DNA of 64,000 nucleotides from Micromonospora sp. HNM0581 (GCF_012726175.1 NZ_JAASAD010000012.1:1-64000), one strand, 5' to 3'; shown: positions 35,361 through 44,226, counted from the stretch's first letter. A program made the numbers and translations. Notes: a model not told the origin generated them from the letters alone.

Positions 35361-35666
35361 TTGATCTTCAGAGCGGTCCGGGACGGTCGTCCCTATCCGG
35401 AACACAACCTGACCCTGAAGCAGTGGGCAGAGATCCCGCCCCGCCCGCTGCGCCTGGATCAGCTCATCACCACCAAGCGCGAGTTGGCACTCGACAAGCT
35501 CCTCGCCGAGGACTCCACTTTCTACGGTGACCTGTTCCCGCACGTGGTGCAGTGGAACGGTGGCCTCTACCTGGAGGACGGCCTGCACCGGGCACTGCGG
35601 GCCGCGCTGCAACAGCGAAACCAGATCCACGCCCGGGTGTTCCTGCTCGCCGAGGCTATCGAGTGA
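35361..35666 (+). CDS. Conserved 101-residue actinobacterial protein, TTG start
   Basis: MIFRAVRDGRPYPEHNLTLKQWAEIPPR begins the product, followed by LDQLITTKRELALDKLLAEDSTFYGDLFPHVVQW and YLEDGLHRALRAALQQRNQIHARVF. The last block recalls the substrate-side helix of ParB-like proteins, but no ParB nuclease motif is complete. I choose TTG at 35361 because GGGGAGGGGAG lies nine bases upstream; there is no ATG or GTG in frame nearby that leaves the ribosome site. The stop overlaps the acyl-CoA dehydrogenase start (GTGA), so the two are coupled. Confidence 0.7.
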   Translation: MIFRAVRDGRPYPEHNLTLKQWAEIPPRPLRLDQLITTKRELALDKLLAEDSTFYGDLFPHVVQWNGGLYLEDGLHRALRAALQQRNQIHARVFLLAEAIE

Positions 35667-36823
35667 GTCCGGCTGACCTACTCGACCTGGACGCGTCGCT
35701 CACCGAGGAGGAGCGGGCGATCCGCACCGTCGTGCGTCAGCTGGTCGACGATCTGGTCCGTCCGCATGTCGCCGGCTGGTACGAGGCCGGTCAGGTACCG
35801 GCCCGCGAACTGGCCCGGGAGTTCGGCAAGCTCGGCCTGCTCGGCATGCATCTGACCGGTTACGGGTGTGCCGGCTCGACGGCGGTCGCGTACGGCCTGG
35901 CCTGCCTGGAGCTGGAGGCCGGTGACTCCGGTGTACGGTCACTTGTCTCCGTGCAGGGCTCGCTGGCCATGTACGCGATCTGGCGTTACGGCAGCGAGGA
36001 ACAGAAGCAGCTGTGGCTGCCGGCAATGGCTGCCGGCGAGGCGATCGGCGCGTTCGGGCTGACCGAGCCGGATCACGGCTCCGACCCGGCGTCGATGGTC
36101 ACCCGGGCACGTCGCGACGGCGACGACTGGGTGCTCGACGGCAGCAAAATGTGGATCACCAACGCGCCGATCGCCCAGGTAGCGGTGGTATGGGCACGTA
36201 CCGACTCGGGCGTGCGGGGATTCGTCGTACCGATGGACACGCCGGGGGTGACGGCGCGGGAGATCACCCGGAAGATGTCGCTGCGTGCCTCGCTGACCGG
36301 CGAGATCTCCCTCGATGAGGTCCGGCTGCCGGCGGATGCGCAGCTACCCGACGCGACCGGGTTGAAGGCACCGCTGAGCTGCCTGACGGAGGCCCGGTAC
36401 GGCATCGTCTGGGGCGCGCTCGGAGCGGCCCGCGACTGTCTGGAAACCGCGTTGGCGTACGCGACGACCCGCACCCAGTTCGGTCGGCCGCTGGCCGGCT
36501 TTCAGCTCACCCAGGCCAAGCTCGCCGACATGGCGGTCGAGTGGAACAAGGGCTGTCTGCTGGCGCTCCAGCTCGGCCGGCTGGCCGACGGCGGGAAACT
36601 GCGCCCCGAACAGGTGAGCGTCGGCAAGCTGAACAATGTGCGGGAGGCGCTGGCCATCGCCCGGCAGTGTCGGACGATTCTCGGCGCCAACGGGGTTTCC
36701 GGGGATTATCCGGTGATGCGGCACGCCAACAACCTGGAGAGCGTGCTGACCTACGAGGGCACCTCGGAGATCCACCAGCTGGTCGTCGGGCAGCGGCTCA
36801 CCGGCGTTTCGGCGTTCACCTGA
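35663..36823 (+). CDS. Acyl-CoA dehydrogenase (glutaryl-CoA dehydrogenase-like)
   Basis: 386-residue FAD enzyme. Motifs: GAFGLTEPDHGSDPASM (FAD/substrate), WVLDGSKMWITNAPIAQVAVVWART, RYGIVWGALGAARDCLE and the catalytic Glu in LTYEGTSEIHQLVVGQ. The ALACLELEAGDSGVRSLVSVQGSL region is like glutaryl-CoA dehydrogenases, which also decarboxylate. GTG at 35663 overlaps the previous stop. It oxidises an acyl-CoA and feeds an electron-transfer flavoprotein. Confidence 0.9.
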   Translation: MSPADLLDLDASLTEEERAIRTVVRQLVDDLVRPHVAGWYEAGQVPARELAREFGKLGLLGMHLTGYGCAGSTAVAYGLACLELEAGDSGVRSLVSVQGSLAMYAIWRYGSEEQKQLWLPAMAAGEAIGAFGLTEPDHGSDPASMVTRARRDGDDWVLDGSKMWITNAPIAQVAVVWARTDSGVRGFVVPMDTPGVTAREITRKMSLRASLTGEISLDEVRLPADAQLPDATGLKAPLSCLTEARYGIVWGALGAARDCLETALAYATTRTQFGRPLAGFQLTQAKLADMAVEWNKGCLLALQLGRLADGGKLRPEQVSVGKLNNVREALAIARQCRTILGANGVSGDYPVMRHANNLESVLTYEGTSEIHQLVVGQRLTGVSAFT

Positions 36824-36921
36824 ACTGGGCCTGCCTCGTCTGACGGGGCTCGGCGAGCGGCTGTCGTACGTTGGGCTTACGGTCAACACAGAGACGGCGT
36901 CTGACGAGGACGGTGAGGGCG

Positions 36922-37671
36922 ATGGCACGCGACGGCGACATCAACGAGCCCACCAGCACTTTTGCCGACGAGCGGTCGGGCGAGGTGCTCACCGACGCCC
37001 CGGAGACACCACCGCAGGCGCGGTCCGGCGGCGGCGCGGTCCGCGCCCTGCTCTGGGTGCTCGGTGCGGCGGCGCTGGCGGTGGTGGTGCTGCTCGGTGT
37101 GCAGACGACCGGGATCCTGCCCGAGTTCCGTAACCCGTTCACCAAGGAACAGACCGACCGTACGCAGCCCGCACTGCTTGAGTCGATGCAGGACCTCAGT
37201 CGTTACGTGGCCGCCGAGGGCAACTTCCAGGTCGTGGTCGACCTGCAGAACGATCGACGAAACGTACCGGACTGGCTGCTCAACGACCGGACCCTGTTCG
37301 TCGGGTCGGGCAGCGTCGAGGCGTACGTCGACTTTGCCACCCTGACCGAGGGTGCGCTCGTGCAGTCGGCCGACGGCAGGTCCGTCGAGATCAAGCTGCC
37401 CGCGCCGCAACTTGCCGAAACCAACCTCGACCTGGAGAAGAGTTACGTCTTCGCGGAGGAACGCGGCCTACTCAATCGCGTGGGTGATCTGATCGGCGGC
37501 GACCCCAACCGGCAGCAGGAGGTCTACCGGCTGGCCGAGGATCGGATCACCGCGGCGGCCCGGGACAGCGGCCTGAGTGCCCGGGCCGAGGAGAACACCC
37601 GCAAGATGCTGGAGGGGCTGCTCCGCTCGCTCGGATTCGAACAGGTCACCATCACCTACGTCGCCCCCTGA
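36922..37671 (+). CDS. DUF4230 single-span membrane protein
   Basis: 249 residues. Residues 1-44 are a hydrophilic acidic N-terminus, 45-68 one transmembrane segment (LLWVLGAAALAVVVLLGV), and 69-249 an extracytoplasmic DUF4230 domain (ALLESMQDLSRYVAAEGNFQVVVDLQNDRRN and later LGFEQVTITYVAP). The function is unknown; the family is found near cell-envelope genes. ATG at 36922 is preceded by GAGGGCG. Convergent with pspC; a 13-base-arm hairpin separates them. Confidence 0.85.
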   Translation: MARDGDINEPTSTFADERSGEVLTDAPETPPQARSGGGAVRALLWVLGAAALAVVVLLGVQTTGILPEFRNPFTKEQTDRTQPALLESMQDLSRYVAAEGNFQVVVDLQNDRRNVPDWLLNDRTLFVGSGSVEAYVDFATLTEGALVQSADGRSVEIKLPAPQLAETNLDLEKSYVFAEERGLLNRVGDLIGGDPNRQQEVYRLAEDRITAAARDSGLSARAEENTRKMLEGLLRSLGFEQVTITYVAP

Positions 37672-37680
37672 CCGACCGGT

Positions 37681-37720
37681 CACCCGCCACCGAAGCGGCA
37701 GGCCCGGTCGGTGGCGGGTG
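37681..37720. terminator. Bidirectional terminator
   Basis: Perfect 13-base arms CACCCGCCACCGA (37681-37693) and TCGGTGGCGGGTG (37708-37720) around a 14-base loop, between the DUF4230 and PspC genes. Confidence 0.75.
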
Positions 37721-37722
37721 GC

Positions 37723-37926
37723 TCAGCGTCCGACGAGGTGGCGGTCCTCGTTGGGCATGATGATCCAGAGCGCCAGGTAGACGATCACCTGCGTGCCCGG
37801 CAGGAGCAGCGACAGCAGGAACAGCAGCCGGATCAACCCGGCCGACCGCCCGAACCGCCGCGCCAGGCCGACGCAGACCCCGGCGAGCATTCGCCCCTCA
37901 CGGGGGCGGACCAGTTTGCGACTCAT
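37723..37926 (-). CDS. PspC domain small membrane protein
   Basis: 67 residues: basic N-terminus MSRKLVRPREGRMLAGVCVGLARRF, a PspC-type glycine turn, and a hydrophobic region at 28-57 (LIRLLFLLSLLLPGTQVIVYLALWIIMP). PspC domains occur in phage-shock and envelope-stress proteins. No PspA or sensor partner is in the window. The start ATG at 37926 follows GGGGAAG on the minus strand. Confidence 0.85.
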   Translation of the reverse strand: MSRKLVRPREGRMLAGVCVGLARRFGRSAGLIRLLFLLSLLLPGTQVIVYLALWIIMPNEDRHLVGR

Positions 37927-38305
37927 CGTCGTACTTCCCCTCTGCGGCGCTCTGCCGCTGCTGGAATCAACGGTAGGAATCGATGGCCACCCTGCCCTCG
38001 TCCGCGAGGAGGAAGGCCATCACGCTGACCCGTAGGTGCATACCCGCGCGGACGCCGGACGACGCATTCAGGGGTGACTGTGCCGCCGCCGACCGAGGGG
38101 TGGGCGAAGCGCCTCGGCCCCGATTCCGGCCTGGCGCCCGTCGGTGCCCGGCTCCGGCTCTGGCCTTCACATCCGACCAGTTCGGCCCGCCAGCGCGGTG
38201 CGGTGTTCACCGACTGCTAACCTGTCGTCCGTTTACAGCGACCGGCGGTAGGACGGCTGAGGTGCGGCGGGCCCTGTCGAGGGTCTTACCAGGCGGGAGA
38301 CGGCG
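37927..38305. other. 379-base gap before the export cassette
   Basis: Must hold promoters for pspC (minus) and for the polymer export cassette (plus). Near 38213-38222 a TGCTAACCTG resembles a -10 element. No gene, long repeat or riboswitch is recognised. Confidence 0.4.
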
Positions 38306-39133
38306 GTGACCTCTGGCGTCGGGGCATTGTGGTCGCACCGGCATTCGCTGCGCATCCTGGTCAGACGCGATCTCGCAGTCAAGTACCAGCAGTCGGCGCT
38401 CGGATATCTCTGGTCGTTGATCGAGCCGCTGGGTATGGGCGCGATCTACTGGTTCATCTTCGGTGTGCTTTACTCCCGCGACACCAACCGGTATCTCGGT
38501 GAGGCAGCCGGGTCGTACCCGCTGTTCCTGATCACCGGGATCTTCGCCTGGATGTGGACCAGTTCGGCGCTCAACGGTGCCACCCACGCGCTCACCGGCC
38601 AGGCCCGGCTGATCACCACGATGAACGTACCCCGACAGGTCTTTCCGATCGGCCGGGTCGCCGGCCGTTTCGCCGAGTACGTCGCCGGCCTGCCGATCCT
38701 CGCCGCGATCGCGATCTGGTACGCGGCACAGGGCAGCATCGATCCGGGCTGGTCGCTGCTCGCCCTACCACTCGCGGTACTTGTGCAATCCGTCCTGCTG
38801 GTCGGGCTGGCGTTGCTGCTGTCAGCGTTCAACGTGCTGATGCGGGACGTGGAGCGGTTCATGCACCTGATCATCCGAGTGCTCTTCTACGCCACGCCGA
38901 TCATCTATCCGCTGGAACTGGTACGCGACACCGGACTGCCGGGCTGGCTCAGGATCGGCTACGAACTCAACCCGCTGGTCGGCATCTTCCAGCTACACCA
39001 CGCGGCGTGGTACCCGGACGAGTTCCCGGGCGTCCGAATGCTCACCACCACCGTCGGCTCCAGCCTGCTGGTGCTCGCGGCCGGCTGGTGGGCGTTCCAC
39101 AGGCTCGAACCAGCAGTGCTCAAGGAACTGTGA
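38306..39133 (+). CDS. ABC-2 polysaccharide/teichoic-acid exporter permease (Wzm/TagG-like)
   Basis: 275-residue ABC-2 type permease with six membrane segments. Signatures are the amphipathic LVRRDLAVKYQQSALGYLWSLIEPLG start and late HHAAWYPDEFPGVRMLTTT before the last span. It would form the membrane channel for a lipid-linked polymer. The start is GTG at 38306. Its stop overlaps the ATPase start (TGATG), and the third gene overlaps in turn, so all three are one coupled operon. Confidence 0.87.
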   Translation: MTSGVGALWSHRHSLRILVRRDLAVKYQQSALGYLWSLIEPLGMGAIYWFIFGVLYSRDTNRYLGEAAGSYPLFLITGIFAWMWTSSALNGATHALTGQARLITTMNVPRQVFPIGRVAGRFAEYVAGLPILAAIAIWYAAQGSIDPGWSLLALPLAVLVQSVLLVGLALLLSAFNVLMRDVERFMHLIIRVLFYATPIIYPLELVRDTGLPGWLRIGYELNPLVGIFQLHHAAWYPDEFPGVRMLTTTVGSSLLVLAAGWWAFHRLEPAVLKEL

Positions 39134-39879
39134 TGGCTGAGGCGATAATCGAAGCGGACGGGCTCGGTATCCGTTTCGTCCGTAACCGCCGCCGGCAGTT
39201 GCGGCTGCGGGAGCTGTTCATCCACCGCAGTACGCGGGGCACCTCCGACGGCCGATTCTGGCCACTGCGCGACGTCTCCTTCTCGATCGCCGCGGGTGAG
39301 ACCGTCGGAGTCGTCGGCCGTAACGGCACCGGCAAGAGTACGCTGCTGCGACTGATCGCCGGTGTGCTGATCCCCGACGAGGGACGTATCCGGGTCCGCG
39401 CCGACGTCGCTCCGCTGCTGGAACTCTCCGCCGGTTTCTCCAACGACCTTACCGGGCGGGAGAACCTGTACCTCGTCGGCGGGCTGCACGGGCTGTCGTC
39501 GAAATATCTGAAGCGGCACTTCGACGAGATCGTCTCGTTCGCGGGCGAGCAGGTGGAACGGGCCATCGACGCCGCGGTGCGGCACTACTCGTCGGGGATG
39601 AAGGTGCGGCTCGGGTTCGCGATCATCTCACACCTGCCGCACCCGATTCTGCTCATGGACGAGGTGACGGCGGTCGGAGACGCCGAGTTTCGCGAGAAGT
39701 GCTACACGACCATCGACCGTCTGCTCGGGGAGGGGCGCACTCTGGTGCTGGTCTCACACAACGAAAAGGATCTGACCCGGTTCTGTCGTCGGGGGCTGTT
39801 CCTCGACGGCGGTCGGTTGAGCGTCGACGGCACCATCGCCGAGGCGTTGGCCGCGTACCAGGAGGCGGCTTCCCGGTGA
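39133..39879 (+). CDS. ABC-2 polymer exporter ATPase (Wzt/TagH-like)
   Basis: 248 residues. Walker A GVVGRNGTGKSTLLRLIAG (about 59-77), Q/linker region LELSAGFSNDLTGRENLYL, signature HYSSGMKVRLGFA, Walker B HPILLMDEVTAVGD with catalytic Glu, and His switch LVSHNEKDL. The absence of a C-terminal carbohydrate-binding domain (as in Wzt) places it nearer the TagH/RfbB short type. It drives the permease encoded just upstream. Confidence 0.9.
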   Translation: MAEAIIEADGLGIRFVRNRRRQLRLRELFIHRSTRGTSDGRFWPLRDVSFSIAAGETVGVVGRNGTGKSTLLRLIAGVLIPDEGRIRVRADVAPLLELSAGFSNDLTGRENLYLVGGLHGLSSKYLKRHFDEIVSFAGEQVERAIDAAVRHYSSGMKVRLGFAIISHLPHPILLMDEVTAVGDAEFREKCYTTIDRLLGEGRTLVLVSHNEKDLTRFCRRGLFLDGGRLSVDGTIAEALAAYQEAASR

Positions 39880-41906
39880 CCCTCGCGATCGTGCTCGCCG
39901 CCGGCGCGCCGGCCGCGAATCTGCCGACGGGCACCGGTGAGACGATGGGCGAACGGCTGGCCACCCAGTGGCGCCGGGCCGGCGCAACCGAGGTACGGGT
40001 GGCTGCTGATCTCGTCGAGCTGGCAGACCTGGCGGAGTCGAGCGACGGCCCGGTGGTGGTCAGCGGGGCCGACCTGGTCGCGCACACGGCCGTACTGCGG
40101 CACCTGCTGACCAGCCCGGTAGGGCCGACAGTGGCGCTTGTGCTCACCGATGCGCCCATCGACGGACAGACGGTGCTACGCGAGGAACGCGGCCAGGTGG
40201 TCGAGGCGGGCCACCCGGAACAGTTGGCGGGAGGCGCGGCCACCGGCGTCTTCGGCGGTGCGGTCCGGGTGGGCCGGGAGGACGTGCCGGCGCTGGTGGC
40301 CGCTGCCCGAGCGGTCGCTGCTGGTCGACTGCCGGCCGGAGCCGTCGTGGACCAGCTCTTCGCCGCCCTCACCGGGCAGGGAGCGCTGGTCTTTGCGCAC
40401 CGGGTACGCCTACTTGTCGCGCACCGGGTCGGCGAGACGTCGGAGCTGGCCCGGGCGGATGCGGCGGTGGCCTCGGTGGACGAGGACCGGGCCGAGCTTC
40501 GGCTGTCGGTCAAGGAGAAAGACGACTTCTTCACTACCTATTTTGTCAGTACGTGGTCCGGGTACGTCACAAAGTTCTGTGCTCGCCTGGGGCTGAGTCC
40601 GACCTCCGTGACCATGGCGTCGGTGGTTCTCGCGGCGGCTGCGGCGGCGATGTTCGCCGCCGGTGGCCGGCCGTTGCTCGTCGTCGGGGCGGTGCTGCTC
40701 TACCTCGGGTTCGTGCTGGACTGTGTGGACGGCCAGTTGGCCCGCTACACCCGCAACTTCAGCGCCTGGGGTGGTTGGCTGGACACCATGGCCGACCGGG
40801 CCAAGGAGTACCTCGTCTACGCCGGTCTCGGCTTCGGCGCGACCGAGGCCGGGGTCCGGTACGGCTGGGCGTTGGCCATCGCCGCGATGACGTTGCAGAC
40901 GGTGCGACACATGACCGACGCGTGGTACGGCGTGCTGCACGACGAGGCGGCCCGCCGACCGAGAAGCGTCGGTGCTGCCGGGGGTGGCATCGGTGACCGG
41001 CTGAACGCGGCGTCTACCCGGGTGCAGGCAGACACCGGTTCGGTGTCGTACTGGCTTAAGCGCACCGTCGTCTTTCCGATCGGGGAGCGGTGGGCGTTGA
41101 TCTCGCTGGCCGTGGCGCTGTTCGACCAGCGGATCGCGCTGTTGGCGGTACTCACCTGGGGTGTGTTGGCGTTCGTGTACACCGGTGCGCTCCGTACGCT
41201 GCGGGCCCGCTGGATGTGGGTGCCGGTGCTGGACACGCTGGACGCGACACTGCACCGCGACGACGGTCCGGTGGCCGCCCGGCTGCCGGTGCTGCGTCGT
41301 CCAGGGCCGTTGGTGTTCGCGGTCGTCGCCGCATTCGGTGCGGCGGTTCTTTTGGTGGCCGGGTTGGTGTTCCGGCTACCGGCACCGACGGTGGAGCTGC
41401 TCGGTGCCGCCGACTCGACCGGTGGAATCGATTCGGTGGAGTGGTGGCGGTGGACGGCTCTGCCGGCGGTGCTGTCGGTCGCGGTACCGGTGGCGCTGGT
41501 GGTGCTGCTGCTCGGTGCGGCCGGGGCACGGGCGGCGCACAACGGTCCGCTGGACTGGCTGGTGCCGGCCGCGTTGCGAGCGGCTGAGTTCCTGTTCGCC
41601 ATCGCGGTCGGGCTGATCGGCGGTGCACCTCTCTGGCTGATCTTCGGGTACCTCTTCGTGCTCACTCTGCACCACTACGATCTGGTGGCCCGGCTGGAGA
41701 AGCGTCAGCCCGCACCGCCGCTGCACGCAGCCACGCTCGGCTGGGAGGGCCGTTCGGCGGTGCTGGCGGCGGCGACCATCGCCGGAATGGTGAGCGTCGG
41801 TCTGGTTGTACTGGGCATTTACGTGTTGGTGCTGTTCGTGGCGAGCGTTGTGCTGGCCTGGGTGTTTCGGGACGTGCCGCCTGGGCGACGCGAGAGCTGC
41901 GGCTGA
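39876..41906 (+). CDS. Nucleotidyltransferase-like / CDP-alcohol phosphotransferase fusion membrane protein
   Basis: 676 residues. The N-terminal part (about 1-215) has a nucleotidyltransferase-like fold start (LAIVLAAGAPAANLPTGTG), but the usual LAAGxGxR loop is disrupted. The C-terminal part begins near residue 225 and carries the complete CDP-alcohol phosphotransferase signature: DG, then AR, G, D and D in VDGQLARY, then GGWLDTMADRAKEY (about 284-311). About ten membrane segments follow. The layout resembles cytidylyltransferase/CDP-alcohol transferase fusions known in inositol-phosphate metabolism. It joins an alcohol phosphate to a membrane acceptor; coupling to the exporter points to a surface polymer or glycolipid. 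Confidence 0.8.
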   Translation: MTLAIVLAAGAPAANLPTGTGETMGERLATQWRRAGATEVRVAADLVELADLAESSDGPVVVSGADLVAHTAVLRHLLTSPVGPTVALVLTDAPIDGQTVLREERGQVVEAGHPEQLAGGAATGVFGGAVRVGREDVPALVAAARAVAAGRLPAGAVVDQLFAALTGQGALVFAHRVRLLVAHRVGETSELARADAAVASVDEDRAELRLSVKEKDDFFTTYFVSTWSGYVTKFCARLGLSPTSVTMASVVLAAAAAAMFAAGGRPLLVVGAVLLYLGFVLDCVDGQLARYTRNFSAWGGWLDTMADRAKEYLVYAGLGFGATEAGVRYGWALAIAAMTLQTVRHMTDAWYGVLHDEAARRPRSVGAAGGGIGDRLNAASTRVQADTGSVSYWLKRTVVFPIGERWALISLAVALFDQRIALLAVLTWGVLAFVYTGALRTLRARWMWVPVLDTLDATLHRDDGPVAARLPVLRRPGPLVFAVVAAFGAAVLLVAGLVFRLPAPTVELLGAADSTGGIDSVEWWRWTALPAVLSVAVPVALVVLLLGAAGARAAHNGPLDWLVPAALRAAEFLFAIAVGLIGGAPLWLIFGYLFVLTLHHYDLVARLEKRQPAPPLHAATLGWEGRSAVLAAATIAGMVSVGLVVLGIYVLVLFVASVVLAWVFRDVPPGRRESCG

Positions 41907-42033
41907 TCGCTGCTACTCGATGGACCGTAATAGGCCTGTCACGACTGGAACATGGCACGTTTACCCGATATGCCATTCGCATGATCCTCGCCACAGTCAT
42001 TCGGGGTTACGTCGACCATGTGGGGAGGAGACG

Positions 42034-43335
42034 GTGACCACCGTCGCGCTCAAGGATGTCACGAAAGTATTCCGGGATGGCACTGTCGCGGTCGACAGCA
42101 TCAACCTCGATGCCAACGACGGTGAGTTCATGGTGCTGCTCGGACCGTCCGGCTGCGGCAAGTCGACGGTGTTGCGGATGGTGGCGGGTCTGGAGGATCC
42201 GACCTCCGGTGCCGTGATGCTCAACGGCGAGGTGGCTAACGAACTGCCGCCCCGGGAGCGGAAGATCGCGATGGTCTTCCAGGACTTCGCGCTCTACCCG
42301 CACATGAGCGTCAGTGACAACATCGCCTTCCCGCTCAAACTGGCCGGTATCGAGCCGGTGCCACGCGGGGAACGGGTCACCGACGTGGCTAGCGCGCTCG
42401 GCATCAGTGACGTGCTGGCCCGGCGTCCCGGCCAGCTTTCCGGTGGGCAGCGGCAGCGGGTCGCGATGGGTCGGGCGATCGTACGCCGGCCGGGACTGTT
42501 CCTGATGGACGAGCCGTTGTCCAACTTGGACAGTGGTCTGCGGGCCGAGTTGCGGGCGGAGATCTCCGGTCTGACCCGCGAACTGGGAGTCACCACCATC
42601 TATGTTACGCATGACCAGGCCGAGGCGTTGACCATGGCCGACCGGGTCGCCATCATGCGCAAGGGCGTCCTCCAGGACGTGGGCACCCCGACCCAGGTGT
42701 ACGGCCGTCCGGCGACCCTCTACGTGGCCGCGTTCCTGGGCAGCCCCCGGATGAACCTGCTGGAGGCCTCGGTCTACGTCCACCTGGACCGCTACATCAC
42801 GCTAACCCTCGGGGAGCAGGCGCTCTACCTGCCCTGGGACGACATCCGCAGCCGGGCCGTGGCGCACTACCACGGGGAGCGCATCGTCGTCGGCATGCGG
42901 GCCGAGGCCCTCACTCCGGTCGCCCCCGACACCCCGGGGGACGTGCTGCAGGGTCGGATCCGCTACCTGGAGCACCACGGCCACGAGTCGCTCGCCTTCC
43001 TCGACATCGGTGCGACCGCCATCATGGTCGACGACATCGGCGCACCGGCGGACGCGGAGACGCCGCTGGGTGAGCGCGGTCTGCGCCGTTTCGGCCAGGT
43101 GATGCAGCGGATCACCGGTCGGGGTGGTGAGCCGGTGACCGCACCGGCGAACGGAACCCGGACCAGCGTGCTGCACGACCCGGGCCGCCACCATCGCCGT
43201 CCCGCGGAACTCGCGGTCCGGCTCGCCCCGTACCCCGCCGTCAGTGCCGGCCACCCGCTCGCCGTTCAGGTGCGTATGGACGCTCTGCACTTCTTCGACG
43301 AGCGCGGCGATCGCATCGACGTCGGCTGGCGCTGA
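42034..43335 (+). CDS. Sugar ABC transporter ATPase (MsiK/UgpC/MalK-like)
   Basis: 433 residues. The ATPase domain has Walker [19 protein letters not shown] (36-53), Q-loop [11 protein letters not shown], signature [16 protein letters not shown], Walker [17 protein letters not shown] and H-loop [14 protein letters not shown]. The regulatory OB/TOBE domain follows (about 240-433) and holds an extra roughly 65-residue stretch (after [15 protein letters not shown]), making it longer than usual 360-400 residue members. GTG at 42034 has GGGGAGGAG upstream. No sugar-binding protein or permeases are adjacent, so it may be a shared ATPase for several importers. Confidence 0.88.
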   Translation: MTTVALKDVTKVFRDGTVAVDSINLDANDGEFMVLLGPSGCGKSTVLRMVAGLEDPTSGAVMLNGEVANELPPRERKIAMVFQDFALYPHMSVSDNIAFPLKLAGIEPVPRGERVTDVASALGISDVLARRPGQLSGGQRQRVAMGRAIVRRPGLFLMDEPLSNLDSGLRAELRAEISGLTRELGVTTIYVTHDQAEALTMADRVAIMRKGVLQDVGTPTQVYGRPATLYVAAFLGSPRMNLLEASVYVHLDRYITLTLGEQALYLPWDDIRSRAVAHYHGERIVVGMRAEALTPVAPDTPGDVLQGRIRYLEHHGHESLAFLDIGATAIMVDDIGAPADAETPLGERGLRRFGQVMQRITGRGGEPVTAPANGTRTSVLHDPGRHHRRPAELAVRLAPYPAVSAGHPLAVQVRMDALHFFDERGDRIDVGWR

Positions 43336-43378
43336 GGTGCCTCGTCGGTGGGCCGGGCGTGGTGTGTCACCTTGCCGG

Positions 43379-43402
43379 ACAAGTTACCGACGGGTAGCTT
43401 GT
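43379..43402. promoter_or_regulatory. Palindromic operator before thioesterase gene
   Basis: ACAAGTTACC (43379-43388), four bases, then GGTAGCTTGT (43393-43402): nine of ten positions pair. The core TTACCGACGGGTAG looks like operators of TetR-type acyl-CoA regulators in actinobacteria. It ends five bases before the ATG at 43407. Confidence 0.6.
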
Positions 43403-43406
43403 GGGT

Positions 43407-43871
43407 ATGACCATCGACTCGCGGCAGGTGGCGGCCGGCATGCTGGCGGCGGTGCCCTTCGCCCGTACGCTCGGCTTCGAATTCGTCGAGGTGGCCCCGG
43501 AAGCGGAGGGTGCGGTGCGGGCGGTGGTACGGCTGCCCGACTCGCCGGCCAACCACAACCACGTCGGTGGCCCACATGCCGGAGCCATGTTCACCCTCGG
43601 GGAGACGGCCTCCGGTGCGGTGGTGCTCGCCGCGTTCGGTCACCTGCTCGACCGGGCCACGCCGTTGGCGGTGCGGGCGGAGATCGCGTACCGCAAGCTG
43701 GCTCTCGGGTCGGTACGGGCGACGGCTCATCTCGGCCGCCCGCCGGCCGCGGTGGCTGCGGAACTGGAGGCCGGTGAGCGACCCGAGTTCCCGGTACGCG
43801 TGGAGATCACCACCGAGGAAGGCAAGCCGACGGCGGAAATGACCGTCGTCTGGACCCTGCGCCCGAACTGA
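43407..43871 (+). CDS. Hotdog-fold (PaaI/DUF4442-type) thioesterase
   Basis: 154 residues, hotdog fold. The start is TIDSRQVAAGMLAAVPFARTLGFEFVEV; the active-site turn is NHNHVGGPHAGAMFTLGETASG, with the Gly-x-x-His-Ala-Gly motif and acidic Glu expected for acyl-CoA thioesterases. ATG at 43407 is the likely start; GTG at 43401 is inside the palindromic operator. Probably regulated by an acyl-CoA-responsive TetR protein encoded elsewhere. Confidence 0.85.
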   Translation: MTIDSRQVAAGMLAAVPFARTLGFEFVEVAPEAEGAVRAVVRLPDSPANHNHVGGPHAGAMFTLGETASGAVVLAAFGHLLDRATPLAVRAEIAYRKLALGSVRATAHLGRPPAAVAAELEAGERPEFPVRVEITTEEGKPTAEMTVVWTLRPN

Positions 43872-44226
43872 CCCTCGCCGGGCCCTCGGAGTCGGGACCA
43901 TGCGGCGCGCCGGCGGACCGTAGAGGACCGTCGATGTTGCCCCGGTGGGCCCGAGCATGCTGGAATGGCTGACATCGCCGCAGCGCGGGGGCAAACGCGC
44001 TGAGTACGGCCAGCACGGGAGCGCACAGTGCCGGTTGCGCACAGCTCGGGCGGATGCCTGCGTGCCGCTCACCTCGGCCACTTGACCGGTCACACCTGCC
44101 GGGCACGGTGTCTGGCCGCTCATTTTCGCCGGCACGCGTCCTCGCGTCGATCGTGGTGGTCGGCCGTCGACACGCCGGAGGCGTCCCAGCGTCCCGCAAC
44201 GAACAGAACCGGCGACGAGGTGAAAA
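43872..44226. other. 355-base gap without a recognised gene
   Basis: Between the thioesterase and the next membrane-anchored gene. It contains the promoter of the latter; the frames across it have no family match and start sites are poor. No hairpin or repeat stands out. Confidence 0.4.

Noticed and set aside
38190..38230. -35/-10 pair before the export cassette
   Set aside because: The TAACCT box is plausible, but the only -35-like sequence lies about seven bases away, too close.
40410..41255. Minus-strand frame inside the CDP-alcohol phosphotransferase gene
   Set aside because: Antisense shadow with Gln/Arg/His-rich low-complexity product.
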